A DNA stretch of 58,428 nt, from assembly GCA_017397765.1 (NCBI GenBank), contig JAFQIB010000020.1:1-58428 (forward strand), in the 5' to 3' direction. Positions 8,992 to 15,962 of this stretch are shown here, one piece after another; the first letter of the stretch is position 1, and each line of letters begins with the position of its first letter. Source of the DNA: Clostridia bacterium. Lineage in GTDB: Bacteria > Bacillota > Clostridia > Christensenellales > Aristaeellaceae. A model generated the notes under the pieces. It saw only the letters and a program-made list of their open reading frames with translations. It did not search any database and was not told the DNA's origin. Made by a program: the position numbers and the translations under genes.

Positions 8992-9009
8992 GGAAACGGA
9001 AACGCTCCC
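8992..9009. promoter_or_regulatory. Autoregulatory LacI-type operator
   Basis: Two overlapping copies of the half-site GGAAACG (8992 and 8998), the second extending to GGAAACGCTCCC, which matches 10 of 12 positions of the malQ operator. It lies about 25-35 bases downstream of the -10 box of the lacI-type gene. Confidence 0.55.
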
Positions 9010-9036
9010 GGTACCGATTTCGATGATCTCTAGCCC

Positions 9037-9065
9037 ATCATAGCACAAAGCAAGGGGACTGTCAA
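9037..9065 (-). promoter_or_regulatory. Promoter of the lacI-type gene
   Basis: On the minus strand TTGACA (9065-9060), a 17-base spacer and TATGAT (9042-9037), followed about 30 bases later by the operator and then the ribosome binding site. Confidence 0.8.
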
Positions 9066-9158
9066 GGTGAAGATGGGAGATTTGTTGCGCATATGGCACA
9101 AATAACACATGTTTGCGCTTGGAATGCATGAGAGTTCCATTAGAAATTGCCGGAACCT

Positions 9159-9187
9159 TTGCGCTTTGGGACGATTCATGCTATAAT
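9159..9187 (+). promoter_or_regulatory. Promoter of the 9230 gene
   Basis: TTGCGC, a 17-base spacer and a perfect TATAAT at 9182-9187, placed 43 bases before the start codon and divergent from the lacI-type promoter. Confidence 0.75.
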
Positions 9188-9229
9188 GAGCACATTACAG
9201 GCACATGCCTTGGGACAGGAGTGAAATGC

Positions 9230-9661
9230 ATGACGCTTTCAACGGAAGATAAGGCCGCAAAGCCTTCTATCTGGAATCAGGCCCTCAAGGTGGTCAAGGG
9301 CGATACGACCAGCGATCTGGTGGAGCAGTTCACCCAGGAGATGACGCTGGTGGCGGAAGGCCTGTGCGAGGATCAGGCACGGCTGAGGAAGGCTGTGGAC
9401 GGGCTGATCCGGGAATCGGAAGGCCAGAGAAACAAAGCTGAGCAGGATTATGACGATCTGCTCCGCCGCCTGGAAGCGGGGCAGAAGGAAACCAGCAAGC
9501 GGCTGGACGAGCTGGGGAAGCGGCTATCCGCCCTGGAGAAGCCGGCAGCCAAGCCCAAAAGGGGCTGGTTCGGCCCGGATATGATCGGCCGCATCACGCT
9601 GCTGGCGGCAATCGTTTGCGGCACCTGGGTGCTGGTGACGCTCCTGAAGCTCTTTGCATAA
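9230..9661 (+). CDS. Small coiled-coil protein with C-terminal membrane anchor
   Basis: A 143-residue protein that I do not recognise. Residues about 25-105 are highly charged with heptad character (RRLEAGQKETSKRLDELGKR), predicting a long coiled coil. A basic PKRGW stretch is followed by one hydrophobic helix at the extreme C terminus (about residues 120-140), giving a tail-anchored topology with the bulk in the cytoplasm. The ATG at 9230 is preceded by AGGAG at eight bases; a strong promoter lies just upstream. The next gene starts 82 bases downstream and also encodes an unknown membrane-associated protein, so the two may act together. Confidence 0.75.
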   Translation: MTLSTEDKAAKPSIWNQALKVVKGDTTSDLVEQFTQEMTLVAEGLCEDQARLRKAVDGLIRESEGQRNKAEQDYDDLLRRLEAGQKETSKRLDELGKRLSALEKPAAKPKRGWFGPDMIGRITLLAAIVCGTWVLVTLLKLFA

Positions 9662-9743
9662 GCCGGATGATCTGGAATACAGTGGGCGGATATCCGGCAG
9701 ACAAGGGCTGATGAACCCGCGAAAGCCTGAAAAGGAGGCACAG

Positions 9744-10268
9744 ATGAAAACCTATCAGGAAATGCTGGAGACCTATCGCAAGCGTCAGCGCAGCACGGTG
9801 GTGGATGCGATTGCAACCGGGCTGACATATGTGGACGAGATTGCGGTGGATACCGGCTTGTTGGAGGAAACGGGCCTGCTGGCGGAGCTGACCGGCTCCG
9901 TGTGCAGTGCGCTGCCCTTTGCCATCATTGCCGTGCAGGAGGGCTCGAAGGCGATCCTTGGCCTGAAGCCTGCGGCCAATGGCGTGCAGGACAGCGCCTT
10001 CCGCATGGTCAAGACCGGCGCTGCCATGGGTGTGGGTGCTGCAGTGGCGGCAGGCGCAGGCTTCTGGGCTGCCATTCCGGTGACGATGGGCGTGCGCGCC
10101 CTGTTTGACCGCTATCGCTCCAAAACGCTTACCGGCATGCGCGTGCAGGGCCGGATCAACCGCCTGAAGGAGCTCAACAGCCAGCTGCGCGACGCCCAGG
10201 AGGCGCTGCAGGTGGAGACGCCTGTGACCCTGGAGGAGCCGCAGCTGCTGGCGGTACTGCCGAACTGA
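9744..10268 (+). CDS. Unknown membrane-associated protein with Gly/Ala-rich segment
   Basis: A 174-residue protein of unknown function. The N terminus is hydrophilic (MKTYQEMLETYRKRQRSTVV); the middle, about residues 60-125, contains Ala/Gly-rich hydrophobic stretches such as GAAMGVGAAVAAGAGFWAA, which could insert in the membrane as a hairpin; the C terminus is a charged helix (INRLKELNSQLRDAQEALQ). The start has AAAGGAGG six bases upstream, which excludes the upstream in-frame ATG at 9654. It follows the tail-anchored coiled-coil gene and precedes a polysaccharide deacetylase, hinting at a cell-envelope role, which is inference only. Confidence 0.75.
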   Translation: MKTYQEMLETYRKRQRSTVVDAIATGLTYVDEIAVDTGLLEETGLLAELTGSVCSALPFAIIAVQEGSKAILGLKPAANGVQDSAFRMVKTGAAMGVGAAVAAGAGFWAAIPVTMGVRALFDRYRSKTLTGMRVQGRINRLKELNSQLRDAQEALQVETPVTLEEPQLLAVLPN

Positions 10269-10303
10269 GCATAGCCAGGGATGAGGCACGAAAGGAAATC
10301 ATC

Positions 10304-10999
10304 ATGAATCATGCGCTGTTGACGATCGACGATGTGCCCTCGAAGAACACACCGGCGATCGTGGATTATCTGCTGGAAAAGGGCATCCGCGCCATTCTGT
10401 TTGCGCAGGGCGACAAGATCGAGCAGTATTATGAGGAAGCGATCTATGCGCTGCGCAGGGGCATGATCGTAGGCAATCACAGCTATGCCCACCGGGCCTT
10501 TTCATCCATGACGGCAGAGGCGGGCATTGAGGACATTGAGCGGTGCGAAGCGCTGCTTGACCGGCTCTACCGGGATGCGGGCGTGGAACGGCGCTTTCGA
10601 CCCTTCCGCTTTCCCTATGGGGACAAGGGCGGCAGGAGCAAGGCTGAATTGCAGGAGTATCTGGCAAGGCGCGGCTTTGACAAGGTGGACGATACCCGGC
10701 TGCCCTACGCCTGGTGGCGGGAAAACGGCCTGCATACGGATATCGACACCTTCTGGACCTTCGATTTTGAGGAGTACAGGCTGCAGTACGATCAGACGTT
10801 TTCCTATGAAGCCATCCGGGAAAAGATGCACAGCTGCTCCCCGAAGACAGGCGCGGCGCTGTACGGAGCAGGAAACCGGCATATCCTGCTGCTCCATGCC
10901 CATGATGAAACCGATGCGGTCCTGCCCGGGTATTACAGGCGTTTCCTTGACGAGCTGTTGGAAAACGGCGTAATCTTCGATGAACCAAGCTTTCTTTGA
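10304..10999 (+). CDS. Polysaccharide deacetylase (NodB-homology) protein
   Basis: A 231-residue CE4-type deacetylase. The metal-binding motifs are visible: TIDDVP with Asp9 and Asp10, then H59-x3-H63 in NHSYAHRAF, the RPFRFPYG motif near residue 100, a DIDTFWTFDF segment, and the closing LLHAHDE with the catalytic His. There is no signal peptide or membrane segment, so it is either cytoplasmic or exported otherwise, which is unusual for enzymes acting on peptidoglycan; a small-sugar substrate is possible. It is 35 bases downstream of the unknown membrane gene and ends before a strong terminator. Confidence 0.88.
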   Translation: MNHALLTIDDVPSKNTPAIVDYLLEKGIRAILFAQGDKIEQYYEEAIYALRRGMIVGNHSYAHRAFSSMTAEAGIEDIERCEALLDRLYRDAGVERRFRPFRFPYGDKGGRSKAELQEYLARRGFDKVDDTRLPYAWWRENGLHTDIDTFWTFDFEEYRLQYDQTFSYEAIREKMHSCSPKTGAALYGAGNRHILLLHAHDETDAVLPGYYRRFLDELLENGVIFDEPSFL

Positions 11000-11013
11000 G
11001 CTGCATTGCAACC

Positions 11014-11042
11014 GGCTGCCGGCGCATTCCGGCGGCCTTTTT
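11014..11042 (+). terminator. Terminator after the polysaccharide deacetylase gene
   Basis: Stem GGCTGCCGG / CCGGCGGCC with a six-base loop and TTTTT directly after it, 15 bases past the stop codon. Confidence 0.85.
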
Positions 11043-11070
11043 GCTGCCTGCATTTTTTCTGTATAGCCGG

Positions 11071-11099
11071 TTGACGAACGGGAGAAAATCCGATATCAT
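11071..11099 (+). promoter_or_regulatory. dapF promoter
   Basis: TTGACG, a 17-base spacer and TATCAT, 29 bases before the dapF start codon. Confidence 0.75.
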
Positions 11100-11127
11100 G
11101 TGCCGTGTACTGAAGGAGGAGGAAGCC

Positions 11128-11964
11128 ATGAAATTCACCAAAATGCAGGGCATCGGCAACGATTATGTGTATGTGAACTGCTTTGAGGAGCATGTGGAGA
11201 ACCCTGCCGCGCTGGCGGTGGAGATCAGCCGCGCCCATTATGGCGTGGGCAGCGACGGTCTGATTATGATCTGCCCCAGCGAGGTGGCGGATTTTGAGAT
11301 GAAGATGTACAATTCGGACGGCAGCGAAAGCGAGATGTGCGGCAATGGCACCCGCTGCGTGGGCAAATATGTATATGACCGGGGCCTGACGGACAAGACC
11401 ACCGTGAGCCTGATGACCGGGGCGGGGCTGAAGATACTGCGCCTGAACGTCAGGGACGGCAAGGTGGCATCCGTCCGGGTGGACATGGGCGCGCCGGAGC
11501 TGCGCCCGGAGCTGATTCCGGTCGATCTGACTGGTGAAACCGTGATGGGTCACCGGCTGCACGCCGGCAGCAGCGTATATGAGATCCATTGCGTATCCAT
11601 GGGCAATCCCCATTGCGTGATCTTCGTCAATGATCCGGATCAGGTGGACGTGGAGCAGGTGGGAAGACTGCTGGAGAATCATCCTGTTTTCCCCAAAAGG
11701 GCCAACATCGAATTCGTGCAGGTCGTCAGCAGGGATCACCTGCGGATGCGGGTCTGGGAGCGGGGCTCCGGCGAGACGCTCGCCTGCGGCACCGGCGCCT
11801 GTGCATCGCTGGTTGCAGCCGTGCTGACCGGCCGTGCCGACCGTCAGGTAACGATGGATCTGCTGGGCGGAAGCCTTGAACTGGACTGGTCCTTTGAGGA
11901 CGGACATGTGTACCAGGAGGGCCCGGCGAAGTTTGTTTTCGACGGCGAATGGATCGGAGAGTAA
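11128..11964 (+). CDS. dapF: Diaminopimelate epimerase
   Basis: A 278-residue cytoplasmic enzyme that converts LL- to meso-diaminopimelate for lysine and peptidoglycan synthesis. The two catalytic cysteines are in place: Cys71 in MCGNGTRC and Cys220 in ACGTGACAS. The N-terminal KMQGIGNDYVYVN and the mid-protein SMGNPHCVIFV are also typical. The ATG at 11128 has GGAGGAGG seven bases upstream. It is transcribed alone from its own promoter and ends in a strong terminator, with no other dap gene in the window. Confidence 0.97.
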   Translation: MKFTKMQGIGNDYVYVNCFEEHVENPAALAVEISRAHYGVGSDGLIMICPSEVADFEMKMYNSDGSESEMCGNGTRCVGKYVYDRGLTDKTTVSLMTGAGLKILRLNVRDGKVASVRVDMGAPELRPELIPVDLTGETVMGHRLHAGSSVYEIHCVSMGNPHCVIFVNDPDQVDVEQVGRLLENHPVFPKRANIEFVQVVSRDHLRMRVWERGSGETLACGTGACASLVAAVLTGRADRQVTMDLLGGSLELDWSFEDGHVYQEGPAKFVFDGEWIGE

Positions 11965-11967
11965 TCG

Positions 11968-12000
11968 GAAATTAGGAATTATGAATTATGAATTAGGAAT
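11968..12000. repeat. AT-rich GAATTAGGAAT-type intergenic repeat (copy 2)
   Basis: A short run built from AATTAGGAATT and ATGAATT units directly after dapF, matching the arrays at 2569-2668. It precedes the dapF terminator. No function can be assigned. Confidence 0.6.
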
Positions 12001-12012
12001 TGCGTGTGTGGA

Positions 12013-12056
12013 ACAGCGCTGGGGCGGCCTGTGGAGGGAGCCAGCGCTGTTTTTTG
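12013..12056 (+). terminator. dapF terminator
   Basis: Stem ACAGCGCTGG / CCAGCGCTGT closed by an 18-base loop and followed by a run of T. Confidence 0.85.
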
Positions 12057-12173
12057 TTGGCATGTTTCCAGAAGAATGGGAGGAATACGATGGTGAAGAG
12101 GGGGATGGATGCTGTACAAGGATTTTTCGCAGAAGTATGGAATGAAATGGCATGAAAAAATGTGAAAAAGTCT

Positions 12174-12201
12174 TTTACATACCGAATTTGTGTGGTATAA
12201 T
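12174..12201 (+). promoter_or_regulatory. Promoter of the GGDEF gene
   Basis: TTTACA, 16-base spacer and a perfect TATAAT at 12196-12201. The leader to the TTG start codon is about 75 bases. Confidence 0.65.
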
Positions 12202-12282
12202 AGACATAATAAATGCTGAAAGTGAATGCCATGAAGCCCCTGGCGTGGGGGCTGGAATCATTGTGGAAAAGGAGCGTTTGCT

Positions 12283-14226
12283 TTGATTACTGACAAGCGA
12301 AAAACCCTGGGCGTATTTATGAATAAAGCGGACCACATTTTCCAGACAATGGTGCAGACGGTGACGCGTCAGTGTGCCCGCAGGATGGGCTATGATGTGT
12401 TCTACTTCTTTACTGTGGGCTATCGGGAAAGCACCAATGCTTATGACGAGCAGGAAAAAAGCATGTTCACCTTTGTGCCCATGGAAAAGCTGGATGGTGC
12501 GCTTGTGGTGCCGGATACCTATGACATGCACGGTTTCCGGGAGAGCCTGTTCGATATGCTGGATAAGCGCGCCCATTGTCCCATCGTCTGTATCCGCGAC
12601 CACCGCAGCCAGTATGACAGCTTCTATACCGATGAGTCCGTGGCCATCAGGCCGCTGCTGAAGCATCTGCTGGAGGATCACGGCTTCAGGAAAATCTGCT
12701 TCCTGGCGGGCTATCCGGAGCATCCTGACAGCAATGACCGCCTGAAGTGCTACATCGATGAAATGGAAAAGCACGGCGTGGCGCTTCCCCCCAATGCGGT
12801 GTACCATGGCAGCATGTGGAGCCGGAACATTGACAAGGCCTATGACTATTTCTTCAGTGATCCTGCGAACTGGCCCGAAGCGGTGGTCTGTGCCAACGAT
12901 TATATGGCGCATGCGCTGGTGGAGGAGCTGATCAGCCATGGCTACAGCGTCCCCGGGGATACGGTGGTGACCGGCTTTGACGATATCGAAGCGTCCGGGC
13001 GCTCTGTCCCGACCATGACGACCATCGGACAGGATTATGTGCGGATGATCCACCAGGCCATGGAGCTGCTGCATCAGCGGATTCAGGACCAGGAGCAGGG
13101 GATCATCCACAAAACATATTATCATCAGGGAATCCCGGGCAGGCTTGCCCTTCGGGAAAGCTGCGGCTGCGGTCAGCGGCCGGACAGCAAAACGCTGACC
13201 AACACAGTGCACCAGCAGGCGCTGCACAACCGGCTGATGGAGACACGGGAGATCAGTCAGACCTATTTTGCCATTGAAATGAATGGCGCGGACAGCTATG
13301 AGCAGGTGCATGCAACCATTCTGCGGAAGCTGGAGGATATTCCGACGGTTCGGGACATCTATCTGTGCCTCTTCCGGGATGAGCACGGCTTTGCCAGCCA
13401 CATCACGCCGCAGGTGCAGCTGATCTCCGCCATCACGGACAGGCAGGACGCCGGCATGCCGATGCTCTGCTTTGAGCGGGAGAAGCTGCTCCCCAGCATC
13501 GCGGAGCGGCCGGATGAGCCCCAGGCCTTCTATGTGCATCTGCTGCATCAGCGCAACAATACCTATGGCTATACGGTCATGCAGTATAAGGACGATCAGA
13601 CGCCCAGCCAGTTTTACCTGCACTGGAACATCATCGTTTCCATTGCGCTGCGAAATCTGGACGATCAGGGCAAGCTGAGAGCGCTGTATGAGGAGCGCCG
13701 CCGTTCCTCCGTTACGGATTCGCTGACCGGCCTGTTCAACCGCCGCGGGGTGAATGAGCATCTTGATCCGATCTGGGAAGAGATGTGCAGGGAACACCGT
13801 ACGGTCTGCTTTGCCTCGCTGGACATGGACAACATGAAGCCCATCAACGATACATTCGGCCATCAGGGTGGTGACGAGGCGCTGTGCTCCATCGCAGACG
13901 GCATCCGTGCCGCCATCCCGGAGGGCGCCATTGCGGCCCGCATCGGCGGTGACGAGTATCTCGTCTTCATCCCGGATTATGACGAGGACGATGCAGCTGC
14001 CTTTGTGGGACGGTTTGAATCCTTCCTGGCGATGCGCAACCTGAATGCCCGGTTCCCGGTGGGCGCATCTGTGGGCACCAGCGTCTTCCATCTGGAGCCC
14101 GGCATGACCTATGACCACTGCGTCAATGAAAGTGATGAAAGCATGTACCGGGTAAAGCGCAGCCGCCATGAGGCGCTGGAGCAGCATGCCCGGATCTTCG
14201 GCAAAACCAGGCGCAGGTCGCTGTGA
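12283..14226 (+). CDS. Diguanylate cyclase with LacI-type ligand-binding sensor domain
   Basis: A 647-residue cytoplasmic protein. Residues 1 to about 285 follow the fold of LacI/GalR sugar-binding domains (KTLGVFMNKADHIFQTM, DGALVVPDTYD, VVCANDYMAHALVEEL, VVTGFDDIEASGRSVP, TTIGQDYVRM) but no helix-turn-helix precedes them. A linker domain of about 180 residues follows, then a GGDEF domain from about 480. The GGDEY active site is intact near residue 557, as is SVTDSLTGLFNRRG at its start; the RxxD inhibitory site is absent. It should make cyclic di-GMP in response to a small ligand, probably a sugar. The start is TTG with GGAG eight bases upstream. It is monocistronic. Confidence 0.9.
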   Translation: MITDKRKTLGVFMNKADHIFQTMVQTVTRQCARRMGYDVFYFFTVGYRESTNAYDEQEKSMFTFVPMEKLDGALVVPDTYDMHGFRESLFDMLDKRAHCPIVCIRDHRSQYDSFYTDESVAIRPLLKHLLEDHGFRKICFLAGYPEHPDSNDRLKCYIDEMEKHGVALPPNAVYHGSMWSRNIDKAYDYFFSDPANWPEAVVCANDYMAHALVEELISHGYSVPGDTVVTGFDDIEASGRSVPTMTTIGQDYVRMIHQAMELLHQRIQDQEQGIIHKTYYHQGIPGRLALRESCGCGQRPDSKTLTNTVHQQALHNRLMETREISQTYFAIEMNGADSYEQVHATILRKLEDIPTVRDIYLCLFRDEHGFASHITPQVQLISAITDRQDAGMPMLCFEREKLLPSIAERPDEPQAFYVHLLHQRNNTYGYTVMQYKDDQTPSQFYLHWNIIVSIALRNLDDQGKLRALYEERRRSSVTDSLTGLFNRRGVNEHLDPIWEEMCREHRTVCFASLDMDNMKPINDTFGHQGGDEALCSIADGIRAAIPEGAIAARIGGDEYLVFIPDYDEDDAAAFVGRFESFLAMRNLNARFPVGASVGTSVFHLEPGMTYDHCVNESDESMYRVKRSRHEALEQHARIFGKTRRRSL

Positions 14227-14252
14227 CGTTTTGCAGAAAAATGAAATTGGTA

Positions 14253-14347
14253 CGGCCCGGAGCGGTGATGAACTGCTCCGGGCCGTCGGTCTGTCATTCC
14301 ATGGCCCCGGAGGGCGTCGGGAAAGAGAATTCCCTGACGCTTTCCGG
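14253..14347. terminator. Two strong hairpins between convergent genes
   Basis: An 11-bp perfect stem (CGGCCCGGAGC / GCTCCGGGCCG, 14253-14285) and a second nested stem at about 14303-14347 (GGGAA / TTCCC core inside CCCCGGA / TTCCGGGG). Neither has a good T tract on the plus strand, but on the minus strand the first is followed by an AT-rich stretch. They probably act as a bidirectional terminator for the GGDEF gene and the anti-sigma gene. Confidence 0.5.
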
Positions 14348-14378
14348 GGCTTGCTTTGCTGTGATTGTGGAATGGGGG

Positions 14379-15326
14379 TTATTCGAGGAGGAAGCTGCTG
14401 TACTTTTCCAGATCGCTGGGGCCGATCGTGCCGCTTAAGGGCAATCCGTTCTGATCCAGCCGATCAGCGGAGACATTGGGAATTTCGTCGTTCTTCCAGG
14501 CGGCATAGATCGTGCGGGTCTCCTTGCCGTCGGAGAGGCGCACCTCATACACCGGCGTGCCCGGCTGGGGGATCAGCAGCGTGCGCCCCGTGGTGGTCTG
14601 AACGGAATCCCAGCCGTCGATCAGGTAAAGCTGACCGTCGTCCATGCAAAGGGCGTCAAATTCCAGCGTGGAGGTGAAGCGGTAATCCGAGGTCCAGCCT
14701 GTGGCGCCGGCAAGCACTGATCCCTCCTGCACAAGTGGAGCTTCTACGCCCATGGGCTTGAAGACGACAAGTCCGGCAGGCGTGTCGTTCTTCATTCCAC
14801 CGGCAATCTTCCTGTGCCGGTAGGGGAACCAGTGCACGGTGTAGGTGAGGATGACGGCATCCTTGTTTGTATCGGTCAGGGTCATGTAATACTCGTCCCG
14901 GTGGAAGCCGTCATACACCTGCTCGTAGAAGCTGCCGGACAGCACGGTGCTGACCAGCGCGTCGTTGCGGAAAATGTTGACGGTGTACATATCCAGCGGG
15001 GCGGCCTCGGTGTAATGCATGAACAGCTGATTCACCCCTGCTGCCGTCAGCAGCAGCACGAAGGCACAGACCAGCGCCGTCAGGGTGATCCACAGCGCCC
15101 TGTAGCGTTTGCCCATCTGGCGCAGGCTCTTCTTCAGGGATTTCGACTCCTGGGTGGGTTCCATCTGGATGTTGAGCATGCCGGTCTTCATGCCCGCAAA
15201 GTAGTCCCGGCAGGGCTGGCAGTCCGCCAGATGCTCGTCCAGAAATCGCTGGCTGCCCTCTGAACACACCCCGTCCACGGACAGGGGCATCAGGTCACGG
15301 GCCATATCGCAATTGCGCTGGTTCAT
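14379..15326 (-). CDS. Zinc-finger anti-sigma factor, membrane-anchored
   Basis: A 315-residue anti-sigma factor. The N-terminal zf-HC2-type domain shows His32-x3-Cys36-x2-Cys39 (EHLADCQPC), which normally binds zinc and the partner sigma factor. One transmembrane helix lies at about residues 75-97 (TLTALVCAFVLLLTAAG) and about 215 extracellular residues follow, with no domain I recognise; they presumably sense an envelope signal. The ATG overlaps the stop codon of the sigma gene (ATGA), so the pair is translationally coupled and stoichiometric. Confidence 0.85.
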   Translation of the reverse strand: MNQRNCDMARDLMPLSVDGVCSEGSQRFLDEHLADCQPCRDYFAGMKTGMLNIQMEPTQESKSLKKSLRQMGKRYRALWITLTALVCAFVLLLTAAGVNQLFMHYTEAAPLDMYTVNIFRNDALVSTVLSGSFYEQVYDGFHRDEYYMTLTDTNKDAVILTYTVHWFPYRHRKIAGGMKNDTPAGLVVFKPMGVEAPLVQEGSVLAGATGWTSDYRFTSTLEFDALCMDDGQLYLIDGWDSVQTTTGRTLLIPQPGTPVYEVRLSDGKETRTIYAAWKNDEIPNVSADRLDQNGLPLSGTIGPSDLEKYSSFLLE

Positions 15327-15808
15327 AGGCTTCCCTCCTTGGTCATGCGTTGTGTCAGCAGCAAACGGGCCCGGTGGTAGGTCACCCGCGCCCAGCTTTC
15401 GCTCTTGCCGAAGAGCGCGGCGATCTGCGGATATCCCACATCGCCCAGGGCACGGAGGGTAAAGACCTCCTTGTAGGGATCATCCAGGGTGTGCAGGGCC
15501 CGGAGCACATGCAGCGCCTGATCCTGCCGGGTGAGCTGATCTTCCACGTCAACGCCGGATGGTACCATGTCCAGCGGAGCGTCACCGACCTCCTTTTGCC
15601 GCTTGCGGAGGCGGCTGATATGAACATTCCGGGCGACCCGGAAGAGCCAGGCATCCAGGTTGTCCTCGGGGAGCCTGGCAGCATGCTGCATGGCCCGCAG
15701 GAAGGTCTCCTGCACGATTTCCTCTGCCTCGGCTTCGCTGCGGCTCAGGTTCAGCGCAAACCGGTACAGCTTGTGGAAGCAGGCTGTATAGAGGGCCTCA
15801 AAGTTCAT
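15323..15808 (-). CDS. ECF RNA polymerase sigma factor
   Basis: A 161-residue sigma-70 family ECF factor. Region 2 (LYRFALNLSRSEAEAEEIVQ, ETFLRAM, WLFRVARNVHISRLRKR) and region 4 (LHTLDDPYKEVFTLRALGDV, then SESWARVTYHRARLLL) are both complete. It is coupled to the anti-sigma gene downstream. An ECF-type promoter lies 20 bases upstream of its start, so positive autoregulation is likely. AAAGGAGGTG provides the ribosome binding site. The regulon is unknown. Confidence 0.93.
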   Translation of the reverse strand: MNFEALYTACFHKLYRFALNLSRSEAEAEEIVQETFLRAMQHAARLPEDNLDAWLFRVARNVHISRLRKRQKEVGDAPLDMVPSGVDVEDQLTRQDQALHVLRALHTLDDPYKEVFTLRALGDVGYPQIAALFGKSESWARVTYHRARLLLTQRMTKEGSL

Positions 15809-15828
15809 TCATCCACCTCCTTTCACCT

Positions 15829-15858
15829 ATATAACGCATGAGCTGTCCTCATGTTACA
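15829..15858 (-). promoter_or_regulatory. ECF-type promoter of the sigma/anti-sigma operon
   Basis: On the minus strand TGTAAC (15858-15853), a 16-base spacer and CGTTAT (15836-15831). The TGTAAC/CGT pair with this spacing is the usual ECF promoter shape and does not resemble a housekeeping promoter, which supports autoregulation by the adjacent sigma factor. Confidence 0.6.
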
Positions 15859-15885
15859 ATAATTCTTTCCAAAATGCAAATCAAT

Positions 15886-15912
15886 GGGGAGACGTCGCGC
15901 AGGCGTCTCCCC
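15886..15912 (-). terminator. Hairpin after the ABC exporter operon
   Basis: A 9-bp perfect stem GGGGAGACG / CGTCTCCCC with a nine-base loop, 51 bases past the stop of the second ABC gene. The T tract is weak in both directions. Confidence 0.5.
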
Positions 15913-15962
15913 AAAACAGTTCAATGCTCATGGCATCTGCTTTCCCAAAGCAGACGATTTCA

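Noticed and set aside
7960-9129. Longer LacI-type protein starting at 9129
   Set aside because: The extra 51 codons would lie upstream of the -10/-35 promoter; GTG 8976 begins the helix-turn-helix at the normal distance.
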